A stretch of 64,000 nt of DNA, taken from NCBI GenBank assembly GCA_964017155.1, contig OZ024854.1:45801423-45865422 (forward strand), given 5' to 3'. This DNA is from Oasisia sp. SBJ-2009 (Eukaryota; Annelida; Polychaeta; Sabellida; Siboglinidae). A program made the translations under genes and the position numbers. Positions 21,994-33,694 of the stretch are shown piece by piece (within the stretch, counting starts at the first letter, position 1; the number at the start of each line of letters is the position of its first letter). The notes below the pieces were generated by a model. It saw only the letters and a list, made by a program, of their open reading frames with translations. It did no database searches and had not been told where the DNA came from.

Positions 21994-23701
21994 CCCGTCT
22001 ACGACGACCCGATGTTGTTGCCGTGTAACCACAGCATCTGCCGAAAGTGTCTGGAAGGCTTAGAAAGAGCGTCTCGTTCACAAGGTATTTTGGATTATAA
22101 TTAATTCGTTTGAAATACAAACCTATATGCCATACAGCGTAAGCTCAAGATTGTTTCGGTGGCATTGTAACATCAAGTCAGAATTTTTGTTTCGTAATAG
22201 AGTAGAGGTTTACTGCTGCTATATCCAAAGCTAGTATATGTACTACTCCTCCTGTCGTGGTTTGTTTTACCATCATGCTAGTATGTATTCCTCTAACAGG
22301 GGGTCTAAGCTGCTATTGTTAGTAAGGCAAACGGGTGCGCAAGACTTTGATCTGATAAACCAAAATGCGATAAAGACTTGACAGTGAATGTTAGTTCCGG
22401 GGAGCCACCCATTTAGCGTCAACCTTCTTTGTGACACTGGTGACACGTCGATGTGGTTATAATTACACAAAAGAATAACGCCACTGTAGGCTTCAACGTA
22501 ATCGCCATGTATTGGTCATAGTTAAATCTACTAGAATACCTTGCTATATATATGTACATTTATACATTACCCGTTCCCAATGTATGTGTATACTAATGCA
22601 GTGCCGTCTGTCAATACTAATGTTGTGCTCTCTTTGACAGACTTGCGATGTCCCTTCAAATGTTGTCGCATAACCAAGCCGTTTAAGAGAAACATCGCTC
22701 TACATAATATCGTCACTGCGTATTTGAAGAGTAAACAGGAATGTGCAACAATGAAAGACGACATGTGTGATACACATCCGGCAGAAGTAGCCAGTATGTA
22801 TTGCACCGGATGCCATACTGGAGTCTGCCGACTCTGCCTGTGCAAAGGAACTGGTCGCCACGTTGGACATGTTGTGATACCCATGGAACAGAAAAAGGCG
22901 ATTGTAAAGGTATGTGTTATCACCACGGTACTGTGATTGAACTCCAAGAAAGGCTGCAGTTGAACAATCAACAATGCTCTCAGACCAGTTGCTTTTGAAA
23001 TACTGTTCGACCAACTGAACAATCGTTGTCAAACCTCTCTTCCGCATGCCACGACGTCACTTGCATCTTCACACACGCAGCCAACAATGACTTTTTTGTA
23101 ACTTTAAATGTTTGAGGCAGTTTCCAACATCAGCGGGTTTCCGATCAGCATCGCAAATTGTTAAAAATGTACACTTTACTCGACGACAACTGAGGTACAA
23201 ATCGTTGGCCGATCCGAGCTTGCGCGTCTGAACCGTCATGCATGGAGTCCTGCAATGGCACCAGCAATTGATTCCTTGCTTGACGATGGCTGGTTTTTTG
23301 ATGAAGTATAAGTCAGAGCAGAGTACGCAATTGTCGAGGAGCCCGCATAATATACGGGCCTCCACAAAACAAAGGTTTCTTTGTTGCAACGAATGCGTCA
23401 GTATGATGGAAACTGGAAATGGAAGAAAAGTCGTATTTTCCCAATAATAGTAATGTATGGAGGAGTGAGAATTGTAATAATACACCCCGCCAATCACTTC
23501 CAACTGCTGCTAGAACTGATTTATGTACGCAATTGCATGTAATGGAGTATATTCGACTTTCTGGATTTTTTATTAGAGATTGGAAGAGACTGGCACCTTA
23601 GGCAGTCTTCGTACGTCCCTGCGTTTCAGCACGAAACATTGCCAGACTGAGTTTGTTGAATACATTAGGAAAATGTATAACTATACTTCTAAAATGTAGT
23701 G

Positions 23702-23751
<50 letters not shown>

Positions 23752-23829
23752 GTGCGTGTGGGCGTGTGGGCGTTTGGGCGTAAGTTTATTTAATACATTA
23801 AGAGAATGTATAAATATACTTCTAAAATG

Positions 23830-23886
<57 letters not shown>

Positions 23887-26800
23887 TGTGTGTGTGTGTG
23901 CGTGCGTGTGCGTGTGCGTGTGTGCGTGTGTGTGTTGGCGTGTGGGCGTATATGTTTTTTGCGTACGAACGCGCGTGTGTGTGTGTACAACAAGCATGCA
24001 CTGCACACGCATACACGCACACATGCACGCACCCACATACATATGCACATAGGAATCTGCGGTTTCTTAGCATGGTTACTAACCATATTTGTAGCACCTA
24101 ACTAAACTGAGCAGGTTATTCTGATTCATGATGCAGAGAAAGCTTACACAAGTAGGTGAAGAAGGCAAAAAGCTGGCAGACAGGGTGCAACACATCATCG
24201 CTGACGTAGATGAGACGCGACAGCGCGTTGATGTAAGTGTTCTCTAAGCGTAACAGAACATACAAGGGATATTTTGAACCTATGCATGCCTCTAAATAAG
24301 GAATACAAATTATCCGTTAGCAGCTACCATCAGGAATATTACGTCAGTAGTTTACTAGAATAACTTTGTTGAAGTGACATAATTTAATTTGGACTAACAC
24401 CTAGTCCTAGCTCTAGACTAGTGACAGCGCCTTTGTCAGTTTATGGAAGAAACTTTGACGTCACTTACGCATCCCAATTTGTCAGTCGCCAAACTGAGAC
24501 GATGTTATTATTACATCGCTGAATGTGACAACATTATTACCACAGACATTTTACTGGTCACTGGTTTGTTTACGTCATTATCACACTTAGAGATATCCGC
24601 CAAGTCCAAGAGATGTGTAGGGCCTATGTCATTCTACATCATTTCCGGAACAAAGAATTAAGATTTTCTTAATGGGGTGCACCAACTGCTCAAGCCCTGT
24701 GACATCGGCTTGGTTACGTCGAGTCGACAAAATTAAACTGACCTAGAACACAATTAAAACATGATATCTGACTTCTTTGTACCGGAAATGATGTACAATA
24801 ACATTTCGAACATTTAGGATACACATTAAAAAGGGAAGTTCAAACGTTTTGAAAAGACCCTAATAATTTAGGCCACTTAATGGGAAGATTACCATTAATT
24901 TGATACTAGTAAATAGTTATCCATGTAATATTTACTTACCGTGTATACTTTCGACAAAACAATTGTTGGTATCAGTTTTTGCTGTAGACGCCACTGTTCT
25001 GCGCTGATTAGTACAGACGCGCCACCTATTGCACTTGTAAAACACTACAATTACGAATATGAGCCCATTCGGCTACGCCTATTGGGATTTGCGAGGTAAT
25101 TAACGTTTTCAAGCAAAATAACGGTTCTCGGTATAAGCAATTCCATATCCGAGATGTAATAAGTTGGTGTGTTTCACGCGAGTAGATGGAATTAAGCGCA
25201 TATAAGTTATAGGGCCTATAACTGCCCATTTCCTCAGTATCACTAGGAATAAACATTACATTCCACAGTTGCAACTTGAAGAAATAAGTTTGATTTGAAA
25301 TGTTGACCTTCCCAACATCCCCACTACACAGGGAAAACTTCAAGTATAAGGCCATTACTCCACGAATTTATAAGTATAATACCCGTAGCCGCTATCGGAA
25401 CACATTATTTCATATACATGCAGACGATGTTGACTATGTCATATATTGCATGCTGTACCTATTTTATTAGTATTGCAGCGGATCACGAACGGCGTCAATT
25501 TAGATACGTTTAACAACTTATAATTGCAGGATCTTTACGCCGAATATGCAGAGAAAATAAGGAGTGATTGTAAGATGAAAATTACTAGCGTTACCAAGGA
25601 GATGGAACAACTGCGTGACGATGCTCTCAAAGAGATGGCTGAATTGGTAACTGTCCCGTTTCTTCCAAAACTGCATGACCTGCACACAAATCTACAGGTC
25701 CTGCACGTCATTGCCGGTACAACGGATGCGGCGGTGAACGCGGCCAAGGGAAAACTGCGCGAACTGACAAAACAACTGGATGAATACAGAACAATGTAGG
25801 TAAACAGCAATATAGTGTGCATACTCTATGCCCATAAGCAATCATATCCACTCAAACTAACTGCTGTTGTTTCTTTCGCTGAGCTTTGCAATAAACATTG
25901 CCAGAACTGTTTCACCCCCTGTGCAGTGGGTCCAGTGATACAGTGTGTATCTTGTGCTGCTTGCATGGCGTCTATGGCACGCTCGACCGGGAGGCAACTA
26001 CAGGACATGCAGAGACAGAGAGGACCGAGAGTCTGACACAAGTTTCCCATTTACCACTGTGTGGGATATTTGCATCTCCTGGCATAGATGCTAGATAGAA
26101 GGAGTCGGCGGCTTTTTGTGTCTCTTACACGAATATACAGACAACAGGAAGTGAACGAAATTGCGGAAGTTTCGAGAAGGCGGCAGGTAGAATCGAACCT
26201 CCGTCCCCAAATGGTGGATGGTCTCATAAACGTTACAACCATTCGATATTGGTGACATGACATTAATTTAAATGCCAGATCTTTGAACAGTGAAAAAGTG
26301 GACGAATTGCATGTAACTGTAGCAACACATGATGTCTCAATTGTATGTGTTAGTGAGACATGGTTTAAAGACTATATGGATTCAAGTAGCCTTACTATGC
26401 AAGGGTTTTGCTTAGAGAGAAAAGACAGGGGTCATGGACGAGCCGGTGGTGTAGCTTGCTACATTAGACATGATTTAAAGTATAAGAGATTGAATGATAT
26501 GGAGGTTGATGATTTAGAGGTAATGTGGATTAAGGTTATGCCAAAGAAAACGCCTCGAAAATTGTCATGTATACTGGTGGCATGTTTATATTATACTCCA
26601 AAGACGGAGTATTTAAAAATACGTGATCATTTAATCACCAGCATTGACACTGTAATGCGAAAACACCCAGAATGCGGTGTGATCATAACTGGCGATTTCA
26701 ACCAGTTGCGGGATAACTTTATGAAAACCCACTATAGATTTGTCCAAGTAGTTAATGTTGTAACACGTGGACAGGCGATATTAGACAACATATGGACGAA

Positions 26801-29800
26801 TATGGAGGAGGTATACACCCCACCTGTTACTATCTCCGAACTGGGGTCATCGGACCATAACATGGTTTTGCTAATATTGCGTAATAAGGTCAACCGAGCC
26901 GCGTCGAAACTTAAGTATAATTTTTACCAAACACAAATTGCAGCAATGCATGAATCGGGATCCCACGATTGGTGGAAGCATATGAAAACAATAATGGGAC
27001 TTAACACAAATGGCAATTCATGCATGCAAGGTCTAGCTAACAAAACAACGGATGGTGATTGTGGCTTACTGGCCAATACAATGAATGATTTCTTTGTGTC
27101 TGTGAGTGACCATTTGCCTCGGTTAAATAAGAACCACAAGGCGTTCGACGTTAACGAGGAACTGCCGGATCAGTATGTGATAAGCGTATATACTACTTTT
27201 AAAGCTTTAGAGAGTGTTAAAGCCAACAAGGCTATACTGGGCCTGACAGCATCCCTGCATGGGTGTTAAGAAACTATGCAAATGTTCTCGTCCCTCCATT
27301 AATTGCTATTTTTAACAATTCACTAAGAAAAGGTGTACTCCCTATGGAATGGAAAATGGCCAATGTAATACCGTTGCCAAAAACAAGCCCCCCTGTGTCG
27401 ATTGAAAAAGACATTAGACCAATTTCACTAACTCCAATAGCTGCCAAGGTGTTTGAATCAATAATAATGAAATGGGTGGATGAAACAATTGAAGGTGAAA
27501 TTGATGCTAAGCAATTTGGAGGAATTAGCGGAACGTCCACAACAGATGTTCTTGTCGAACTGGTTCATATGTGGTATAAGGCGACAGATAAATTGAATTC
27601 TTATGTCAGAGTTGTAATGCTAGACTTTAGCAAAACGTTTGATCTTATTAATCATCATTTGTTGCTAGATAAGCTACAATCGTATGGGTTGCCCGCACAT
27701 ATTTTAAGATGGATGGCAACATTTCTATTAGACAGAACTCAACGAGTAAAAATAGGAAATGAATATTCCCATTCTGGTCATCCCAATGGGGGAGTACCGC
27801 AAGGGACATTGTCTGGACCTAAATGTTTCCTTGTTTACATAAATGATTTAAGAACGACTGTTCGACTATATAAGTATGTAGATGATAGTACGTTATTTGA
27901 AATATGCGACAGAAAGGGTGTATCTGTCATTTAAGAGTCGGTTGATATTGCTGCTAGATGGACAGAATAGAATGACATGAAAATTAATTCCGAAAAATCA
28001 AAAGAAATAATCATTAGTTTTGCACAAGATGGCAATTTCAGAAGCACTATCCCGAATATAAAAATTGATGGGAGGGATGTAGCACAAGTTTGCCATGCCA
28101 AACTATTAGGTGTGACCATTTCTCAGGATCTGACATGGAACAAACACGTAGATACTATTGTGAAAAAGGCTGGTAAACGCTTGTACATGTTATATCAGTT
28201 AAAGCATGCAGGGATTACACAGAAAAATCTGGTCAGTGTATATGTTAGTGTGGTGAGACCAGTTCTAGAATATGCATGTCCTGTATGGCACACTAACTTG
28301 CCCCAATATTTGTCTGACAATATTGAAGTTATACAAAAAAGGGCATTAAAATGTATTTTTCCTGGATTGGGTTACGCGGAGATACTAAGACGTGTTAACC
28401 TGGATACGTTGAATGTAAGACGGGAGAGCATTTGTCAAAAATATTTTGATAAAATTAAAGTCGGCACACATAGATTAAATGATCTGCTGCCTGACAAAAG
28501 ACATATCGAGTATAATATTAGACAAGAAAATGTGTACCCGTTACCAGTTACTAGAACGAATAGATTCCGTAACTCCTTTATACCGTGGGCTTTATACAAC
28601 TGTCAGTAAAAAGGTTATTAGTACGGTATGATTTGCGGTATCAAATGTATTTATATTGTATTTGTATGATGTTTTGATGAGTCAATTGTAACCTATTGTA
28701 ATGTCACTCCAACTCAGTTGAGTTGCTAATAAAACTTGTGTTATTATTATTATTATAATGCATGAACCCCTCTCCAACACCGGCAAGGTGATTATTGTTC
28801 TTCTGAAAAGTCTGATTTTGGCGCAAGCGATGCAGAGCATTTTTGGATGAAGCATTTTATTTACAAGCAAACTGTATATAGCCCTCCGCTCACATATCCG
28901 TTAGCTCTGTCGTAGTTAAATGAACTCATTCCGAAGTGAGTTATATCAATCTACTCAATAAACTGTATACTGTTCTAACGTGTAAAGGAATGTGTTAGTA
29001 AACAAGCTATTTTGTCAACAAAGACCATGCAAAAATATATCTATGAAAGAATATATGTCCTTTTCACCTTGTTCCAGATCAATACTGTGTTAATATAATG
29101 CTGTGTTTTCTATGGAACAAGATATAAACCCTTGTCTTTTCTAGAGGATTCCATGATTGCTGAAATAGTTCATTTTAATTTAGTATGACAGTATGTAGTA
29201 TGTAGTAAATTAAATATGTTCATTAACTTGTATTCCCTCAAAATAAAGTTATGCTCGATTCTATATCACTATGAACTGAACAGAATCGACATTTGTTCCT
29301 CGCTCACGAGACTAGACTTATTATTAGTCGAGAATCTGACGCTGGACTCACTGTGTCACTGCGTCACTACCTCTACTAGCCTGGTACTGTGGATTATAAC
29401 AGGAAATTATAAGTTTGTGTTACCGTGTATGGTACATATATACTTGTTTCTCATTAACTACAATACGTTCGTGACATAATTATTTATGCCTTAAGCAGAT
29501 ATTCATAAATTTATCACAACACACGCTAACAATGGCTGAATGCTGTTGTTTTCAGAACATCACAGAAAGCGGCGCAATACGTAACCGCGCAAGAAAAGAC
29601 CAAGAACATGAAGGCTGTGTTTGAGGAAGGACTTCGTTCCTTCAACACACTCGTCGTTCAAGTGGAACGTAAATACCTACATATCTACAGAGGTGAGGAA
29701 CAGCGTTGTTTGTCTGTCGTTTGTGATGTACATATATATGTGTCGGTGTCTTGTTTACTCTGAACATTTTAAGTTAAAAGTAATTGTTTCACAGGTATTC

Positions 29801-29994
29801 CTAAAACATATATGTGACACAAAGTCTTATAAACATATGTTTAGCTTCTGAAGTAAAACATACGCACACATACATGAAAGCTCTCTCTCTCTCTCTCTCT
29901 CTCCCTGGCACACTCTCTCTCACTCTGTCTCTCACTCACTCTCACTCACACCCACATACTCATACACACATACTCACTCACACACACTCTCTCA

Positions 29995-30063
<69 letters not shown>

Positions 30064-30165
30064 TCGCTAACACACTCACACCCATACATTCATACACACA
30101 CATACTCTCTTTCTCTCTTTCTCTCTTTCTCTCTTTCTCTCTTTCTCTCTTTCTCTCTTTCTCTC

Positions 30166-30212
<47 letters not shown>

Positions 30213-30216
30213 CACA

Positions 30217-30259
<43 letters not shown>

Positions 30260-32660
30260 ACCCCCCCACACACACACACACAAGCACACACTCAATGGTA
30301 AAAGACACAATGGTATGGTAATTATTGTGAATTATTTACATACTAGTTGGTAAATGCTTCAAGGACGAAGCAGGACTGGGGTAATATGAATGGGAGTGGC
30401 ACTACTATAGGGTAAATGCTTCGCAGCTAAAACACGTTTTAGACTCGAGTAAGGAGACAAGCCCCCCTCGCCCCCCCCCCTCCCCCGCCCACCTCCCTTC
30501 CCCGTTCATTCATATTTCCGGCTGAAATTGCGCCACTGCAGAACGTTCCTCACCACCGACGGTCACATCGCATGTCGAATATTCCTTAGGAACCCTCGAC
30601 TCAGTGACAGGTGACAGGGACCTTTGCCAGCTGGCACCGCGAACTATTTATCTCCGTGGCGTGATCGCATAATTTTGATTTGGGGTGGAAAATAGCCAAA
30701 CATGCGGCAAAATGAGGGTGGGGGGTGGGCATTCAACCACTGGTGACGGCCTGGGCTCAAATTCTGATTGGTGGTAGAACGAACACAGAGCCAAGCCTGC
30801 CACGGACAGCATGCCAGCGCACATTTCAGCCGGAAATATGAATGAACGGGGAAGGGAGGTGGGCGGGGGGAGGGAGTAGGGGCGAGGGGGGCTTGTCTCC
30901 TTACTTTAACTCGAGTCACAAACGTGTTTTAGCTGCGAAGCATTTACCCTATAGTAGTGCCACTCCCATTCATATAACCCCAGTCCTGCTTCATCCTTGA
31001 AGCATTTACCAACTAGTTTTATTCATTTACCCGCGAAGCCAACATCTGAATATAAATTAGTATGCATAGCGAGAAACACGCCGTTTTCCGCGACCATGTG
31101 ATCCAGCCAGTCGCTTCGGCGGCAAAAAACCTGCGCCATTTCTGGAAGGCGTGATAGCATGATAGAAAATGGTGGCGCCACACTACGGAGTTTTCAGGAC
31201 TAGCGAACGCGCCACCAGCCGATCCATTTGTTGAAAAAGGGGCGGCGGGTAGAGCCGTTGCATTTCTGAACGTCGACAGTTTGAAACATCGATAACTCGA
31301 GTTGAGGGACGAAAACCAAAAATCGACGGATTTATTTGTTTGAGGCATGCTCTGGGCTTTCCAAAATGGTGTACCACATGTCTGTAGATATTCCCAATCG
31401 CTGGATCAATACGGATTCGCAATAGGGGTCAGGAATCTCTATTCCATTCATATTAGGAAGGGTACTGCCGTACCCATTCCTGATTTACGTCATGCTAAAC
31501 CAGTATGAATATTGCACGATCAGTCACCCAACGGGTGGCGCCACTGTGGCTTGACGTTAACATTGCCGAACAATAAGGACTTAGAAAGATGATTATAACT
31601 ATTTATAGAGTTTATAAGCCAGAGTTTTAAGTGGTTTTGTTGATGAAAACCTTAATGGCTTACATTTTATGTCATTGTAAATGAAATGTCATAACATCTT
31701 CAATCCTCAAGGTATTAGATTAGTTTTTATATATGTGTGATGCATAACCATTCAGTTACACCGTGTGCAATTGTTATACTGAGTTGTATAGTAACTAGTT
31801 CATAGTGGCTTCTGTATGACCACCCGTTTAGCAATTTCACTGAACATTAATAATTCTGTTGTCTTGAAAATTATATTCGTATTAAAACGAGTGATTTATC
31901 ACAGAAAGCTACCAGTCCTGCAATGCTGTAGCATATTTTCACTTTCTCTATTGATGTAGGCATTGGCAAAATCACAATGATCATTCGTCCCTTAAAATGT
32001 ACCGGTTTCGCAATTTTGGTTTCTGGCTCAAGGCCCACTAGACATACAGATTCTGATGGACTATAGAAACGGTCTTAATATTAGCCCAGTACTGGGAAAT
32101 GGTTATAACATATACCTGCTTTATTTGAAATATGTTTACTTATTATTTCAGATCACGGATTCATGCCAGTGTACTCGCCACGGGCACGCTTTGCAGTAAC
32201 CGTTCCTTGGGAAAATGCCTTCCTATGTCTGGAAGCACTACAACATGAATTGAAGGCGTTCTCCACGACAGATGGTGTGAACACCGCCTTTGTAGTCGAC
32301 CGTGCTGACGAAAGCAGATGCTGTTCAATGACGATTAGACGACGGGGAAATTACAAAGGTGCATACGCAAATGGTGAGCTGATGTTTGCTTTCGGGTTGG
32401 CCGAAGGTGTGCCTGTAGGAGATGTCCATGTGATGAAGAAACATAGGCAGTTCGACTTCACTCACGGACAGCTTCGCTTGCCGTGCACTTTTACCGTGTC
32501 AATGAAGCGCACTGACGGAGCTGCAGATATTCTCCTTATATTGTGGGACGAGCACCATAAGCTCTTTGACATGGAGAGATTCACCGTCAACGTACCAAGA
32601 GGTAGTTCTTTGTACCCTGTCCTTATGCCGGGACCAAATGTGACAGTTGAGATGCAGTGA
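21994..32660 (+). CDS. TRIM/RBCC-like protein, six visible exons, novel C-terminal domain
   Basis: Exons: 21994-22084, 22641-22909, 24137-24232, 25530-25795, 29556-29692 and 32152-32660. All have GT-AG borders and the phases match, giving 455 codons plus a stop. Numbering from the first visible codon, residues 10-38 are the second half of a RING finger (LLPCNHSICRKCLEGL, then CPFKC). Residues 73-107 are a B-box (C73-x2-H76, C85-x2-C88, C93-x2-C96, H104-x2-H107). Residues 110-286 are predicted coiled coil. The 96-bp third exon is a hallmark of TRIM genes. Residues 288-455 are a separate domain that I do not recognise; it is not B30.2/SPRY, NHL or filamin. TRIM proteins are usually E3 ubiquitin ligases. 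The first RING Cys pair is not visible, because the CACCG array abuts the exon. The donor at 25796 (AAT|GTAGGT) is weak but is required by phase. LINE B sits in intron 4. Confidence 0.82.
23701..23945. repeat. (TG)n microsatellites in TRIM intron 2
   Basis: Two TG runs (23701-23760 and 23832-23940) each follow a copy of a short segment (AATACATTA-GAAAATGTATAA-TATACTTCTAAAATGTAG), so a unit of about 130 bp was duplicated. Confidence 0.93.
26264..27269 (+). pseudogene. LINE B endonuclease region
   Basis: Motifs are VCVSETWF, RAGGVACYI, IITGDFN and LGSSDHNMVL, the usual order in an APE-type endonuclease (catalytic Asp, Asn and His are present in GDFN and SDHN). The frame ends in a frameshift just before TGPDSIPAWVLRNYA in the next frame, which begins the RT. 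Confidence 0.85.
27235..28609 (+). pseudogene. LINE B reverse transcriptase region
   Basis: RT motifs are IRPISLTPIAAKVFES, FGGISGTSTTDVLV, MLDFSKTFDLINHH (Thr where Ala is usual), GVPQGTLSGPKCFLVYI and YKYVDDSTLFE (catalytic box). After two stops the same frame continues to the C-terminal RPVLEYACPVWH segment and ends at 28609. It is related to the fragment at 49.9-50.3 kb, which has the same CPVWHTNLP-type region. Confidence 0.87.
29880..30292. repeat. (CT)n, (TTTCTC)n and (CA)n compound microsatellite
   Basis: Successive homogeneous blocks: CT at 30000-30056, the hexamer CTCTTT at 30105-30178, CT at 30178-30210, and CA at 30222-30255. Intronic. Confidence 0.95.
30342..31017. mobile_element. 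676-bp inverted-repeat DNA element with long G/C-rich ends
   Basis: The left end (ACTAGTTGGTAAATGCTTC, 30342) and right end (GAAGCATTTACCAACTAGT, to 31017) are complementary. The match extends about 190 bp inward on each side, including a C-rich segment on the left (30462-30510) and its G-rich complement on the right (30850-30895). ACTAGT occurs at both edges and may include a palindromic target duplication (for example CTAG). No transposase is inside; it is a non-autonomous element in intron 5 of the TRIM gene. Confidence 0.85.
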
Positions 32661-32721
32661 GGTGAAAACCGATTTGTTTGTCAATAGTGTGGTCATATGT
32701 TTAGGTTAGAGTTGATTACTG

Positions 32722-32782
32722 GGCGTGCGCGCGCGTGCGCGTGCGCGTGCGCGCGCGGGTGTATATACGTACGCGCGCGGCT
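32722..32782. repeat. Alternating purine-pyrimidine (GC/GT)n run
   Basis: GCGTGCGCGCGCGTGCG-type sequence followed by TATACGTACGCGCGCGG. This is a strong candidate for left-handed DNA, just past the TRIM stop codon. Confidence 0.85.
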
Positions 32783-33690
32783 ATAGTCCCTATACGTATA
32801 ACATAGCGACAGCAAGGCGTTTGTAAATTGTCAGCCGAAATGTGGTATAATGTTTTGCAAGCAGCGTAACGGTGGGCATACTGTTTGCCAAGGCCGTGAG
32901 GAGGTTGGGCAAAGGGCTAACTTCAATTGAACAATTATTCCAGATAAATTGCGAAAGACCAAGTAAGCATCATTGGCTAACGGCAAGCGTGCTTAACCAG
33001 GGACGGTGTAACTATAGCACAATGAATCGTCATCCCTCGTGTTCTGAATGAAAATATAAACATTTAACTGAGTATAGAACTGTCTATGTCTATGTTTTTA
33101 TTGGCAGAAACCCGAAGGTCATTACGCCAATATGGGTGGGGTGGGTCATGTTCGGAAACACTACATTGAATTTAACTGTTTGCCCAGTATTGCTTTAAAA
33201 GTGTTTCGGATAGCCCGTTCTAATTATGTATGTTCTACTAAAAATGCACATACTTGAGTTCTGGCTGATACCTGAATAAATCGTTTAAATAAATCGCCAC
33301 GCGTGTTATTGACTGATTGAACAAGGTGGTTTGGAAAAGGAATGGCTGTTTCTTGTTATACTGTACGTGATACGACGAAAATATACGTATTTCTCAAAAC
33401 AGTCACCAAACTAGTTTATTGCTTCAAACAATTGTGCATAACACCACCAATGCCGTTTGTATTAATCAAATTGGACATTAAGTATCGGTACCTAATGGCA
33501 ATCATATATCAAACGAAGGATGACAAACACGTACATCTGACTAACATCTAAAACGCGCTTCGCGGTGGCTTTGGTAATCTTAGTATTCTTATCCATGTAG
33601 AAGATGCAGTACTTAGGCTTGGCTTTCTTAGGTTGGCATTTGGGTAATAATGTGGTCTAATTAATCTGCTGCTTAGCTGTTCCGTGTGTG
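32783..33690. other. Intergenic interval downstream of the TRIM-like gene
   Basis: No exon, RNA or repeat family was recognised. A possible polyadenylation region (AATGAAAATATAAACA, then AATAAATCG) lies at 33050-33285. The 69-codon open frame at 33342-33551 has no support. Confidence 0.35.
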
Positions 33691-33694
33691 CTAT

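Larger units (their letters stand above)
25880..28760 (+). mobile_element. LINE B (CR1/L2-like), inside intron 4 of the TRIM-like gene
   Basis: A Cys-rich stretch at about 25880-26030 (CNKHCQNCFTPC, CVSCAAC) looks like a zinc/PHD-type ORF1 remnant. NARSLNSEKVDEL (26266 on) begins the endonuclease. The RT follows, and the 3' end is a (TTA)n tail at 28739-28758. The element is same-sense with the host gene. A frameshift near 27235 and two in-frame stops near 27931 and 27968 disable it. Confidence 0.88.

Noticed and set aside
20680..22032. Cys-Val, His-Thr and Thr-Ala-Pro-His-Arg frames over CA and CACCG arrays
   Set aside because: Simple-repeat translations. Only the frame entering the RING codons at 21994 has independent support.
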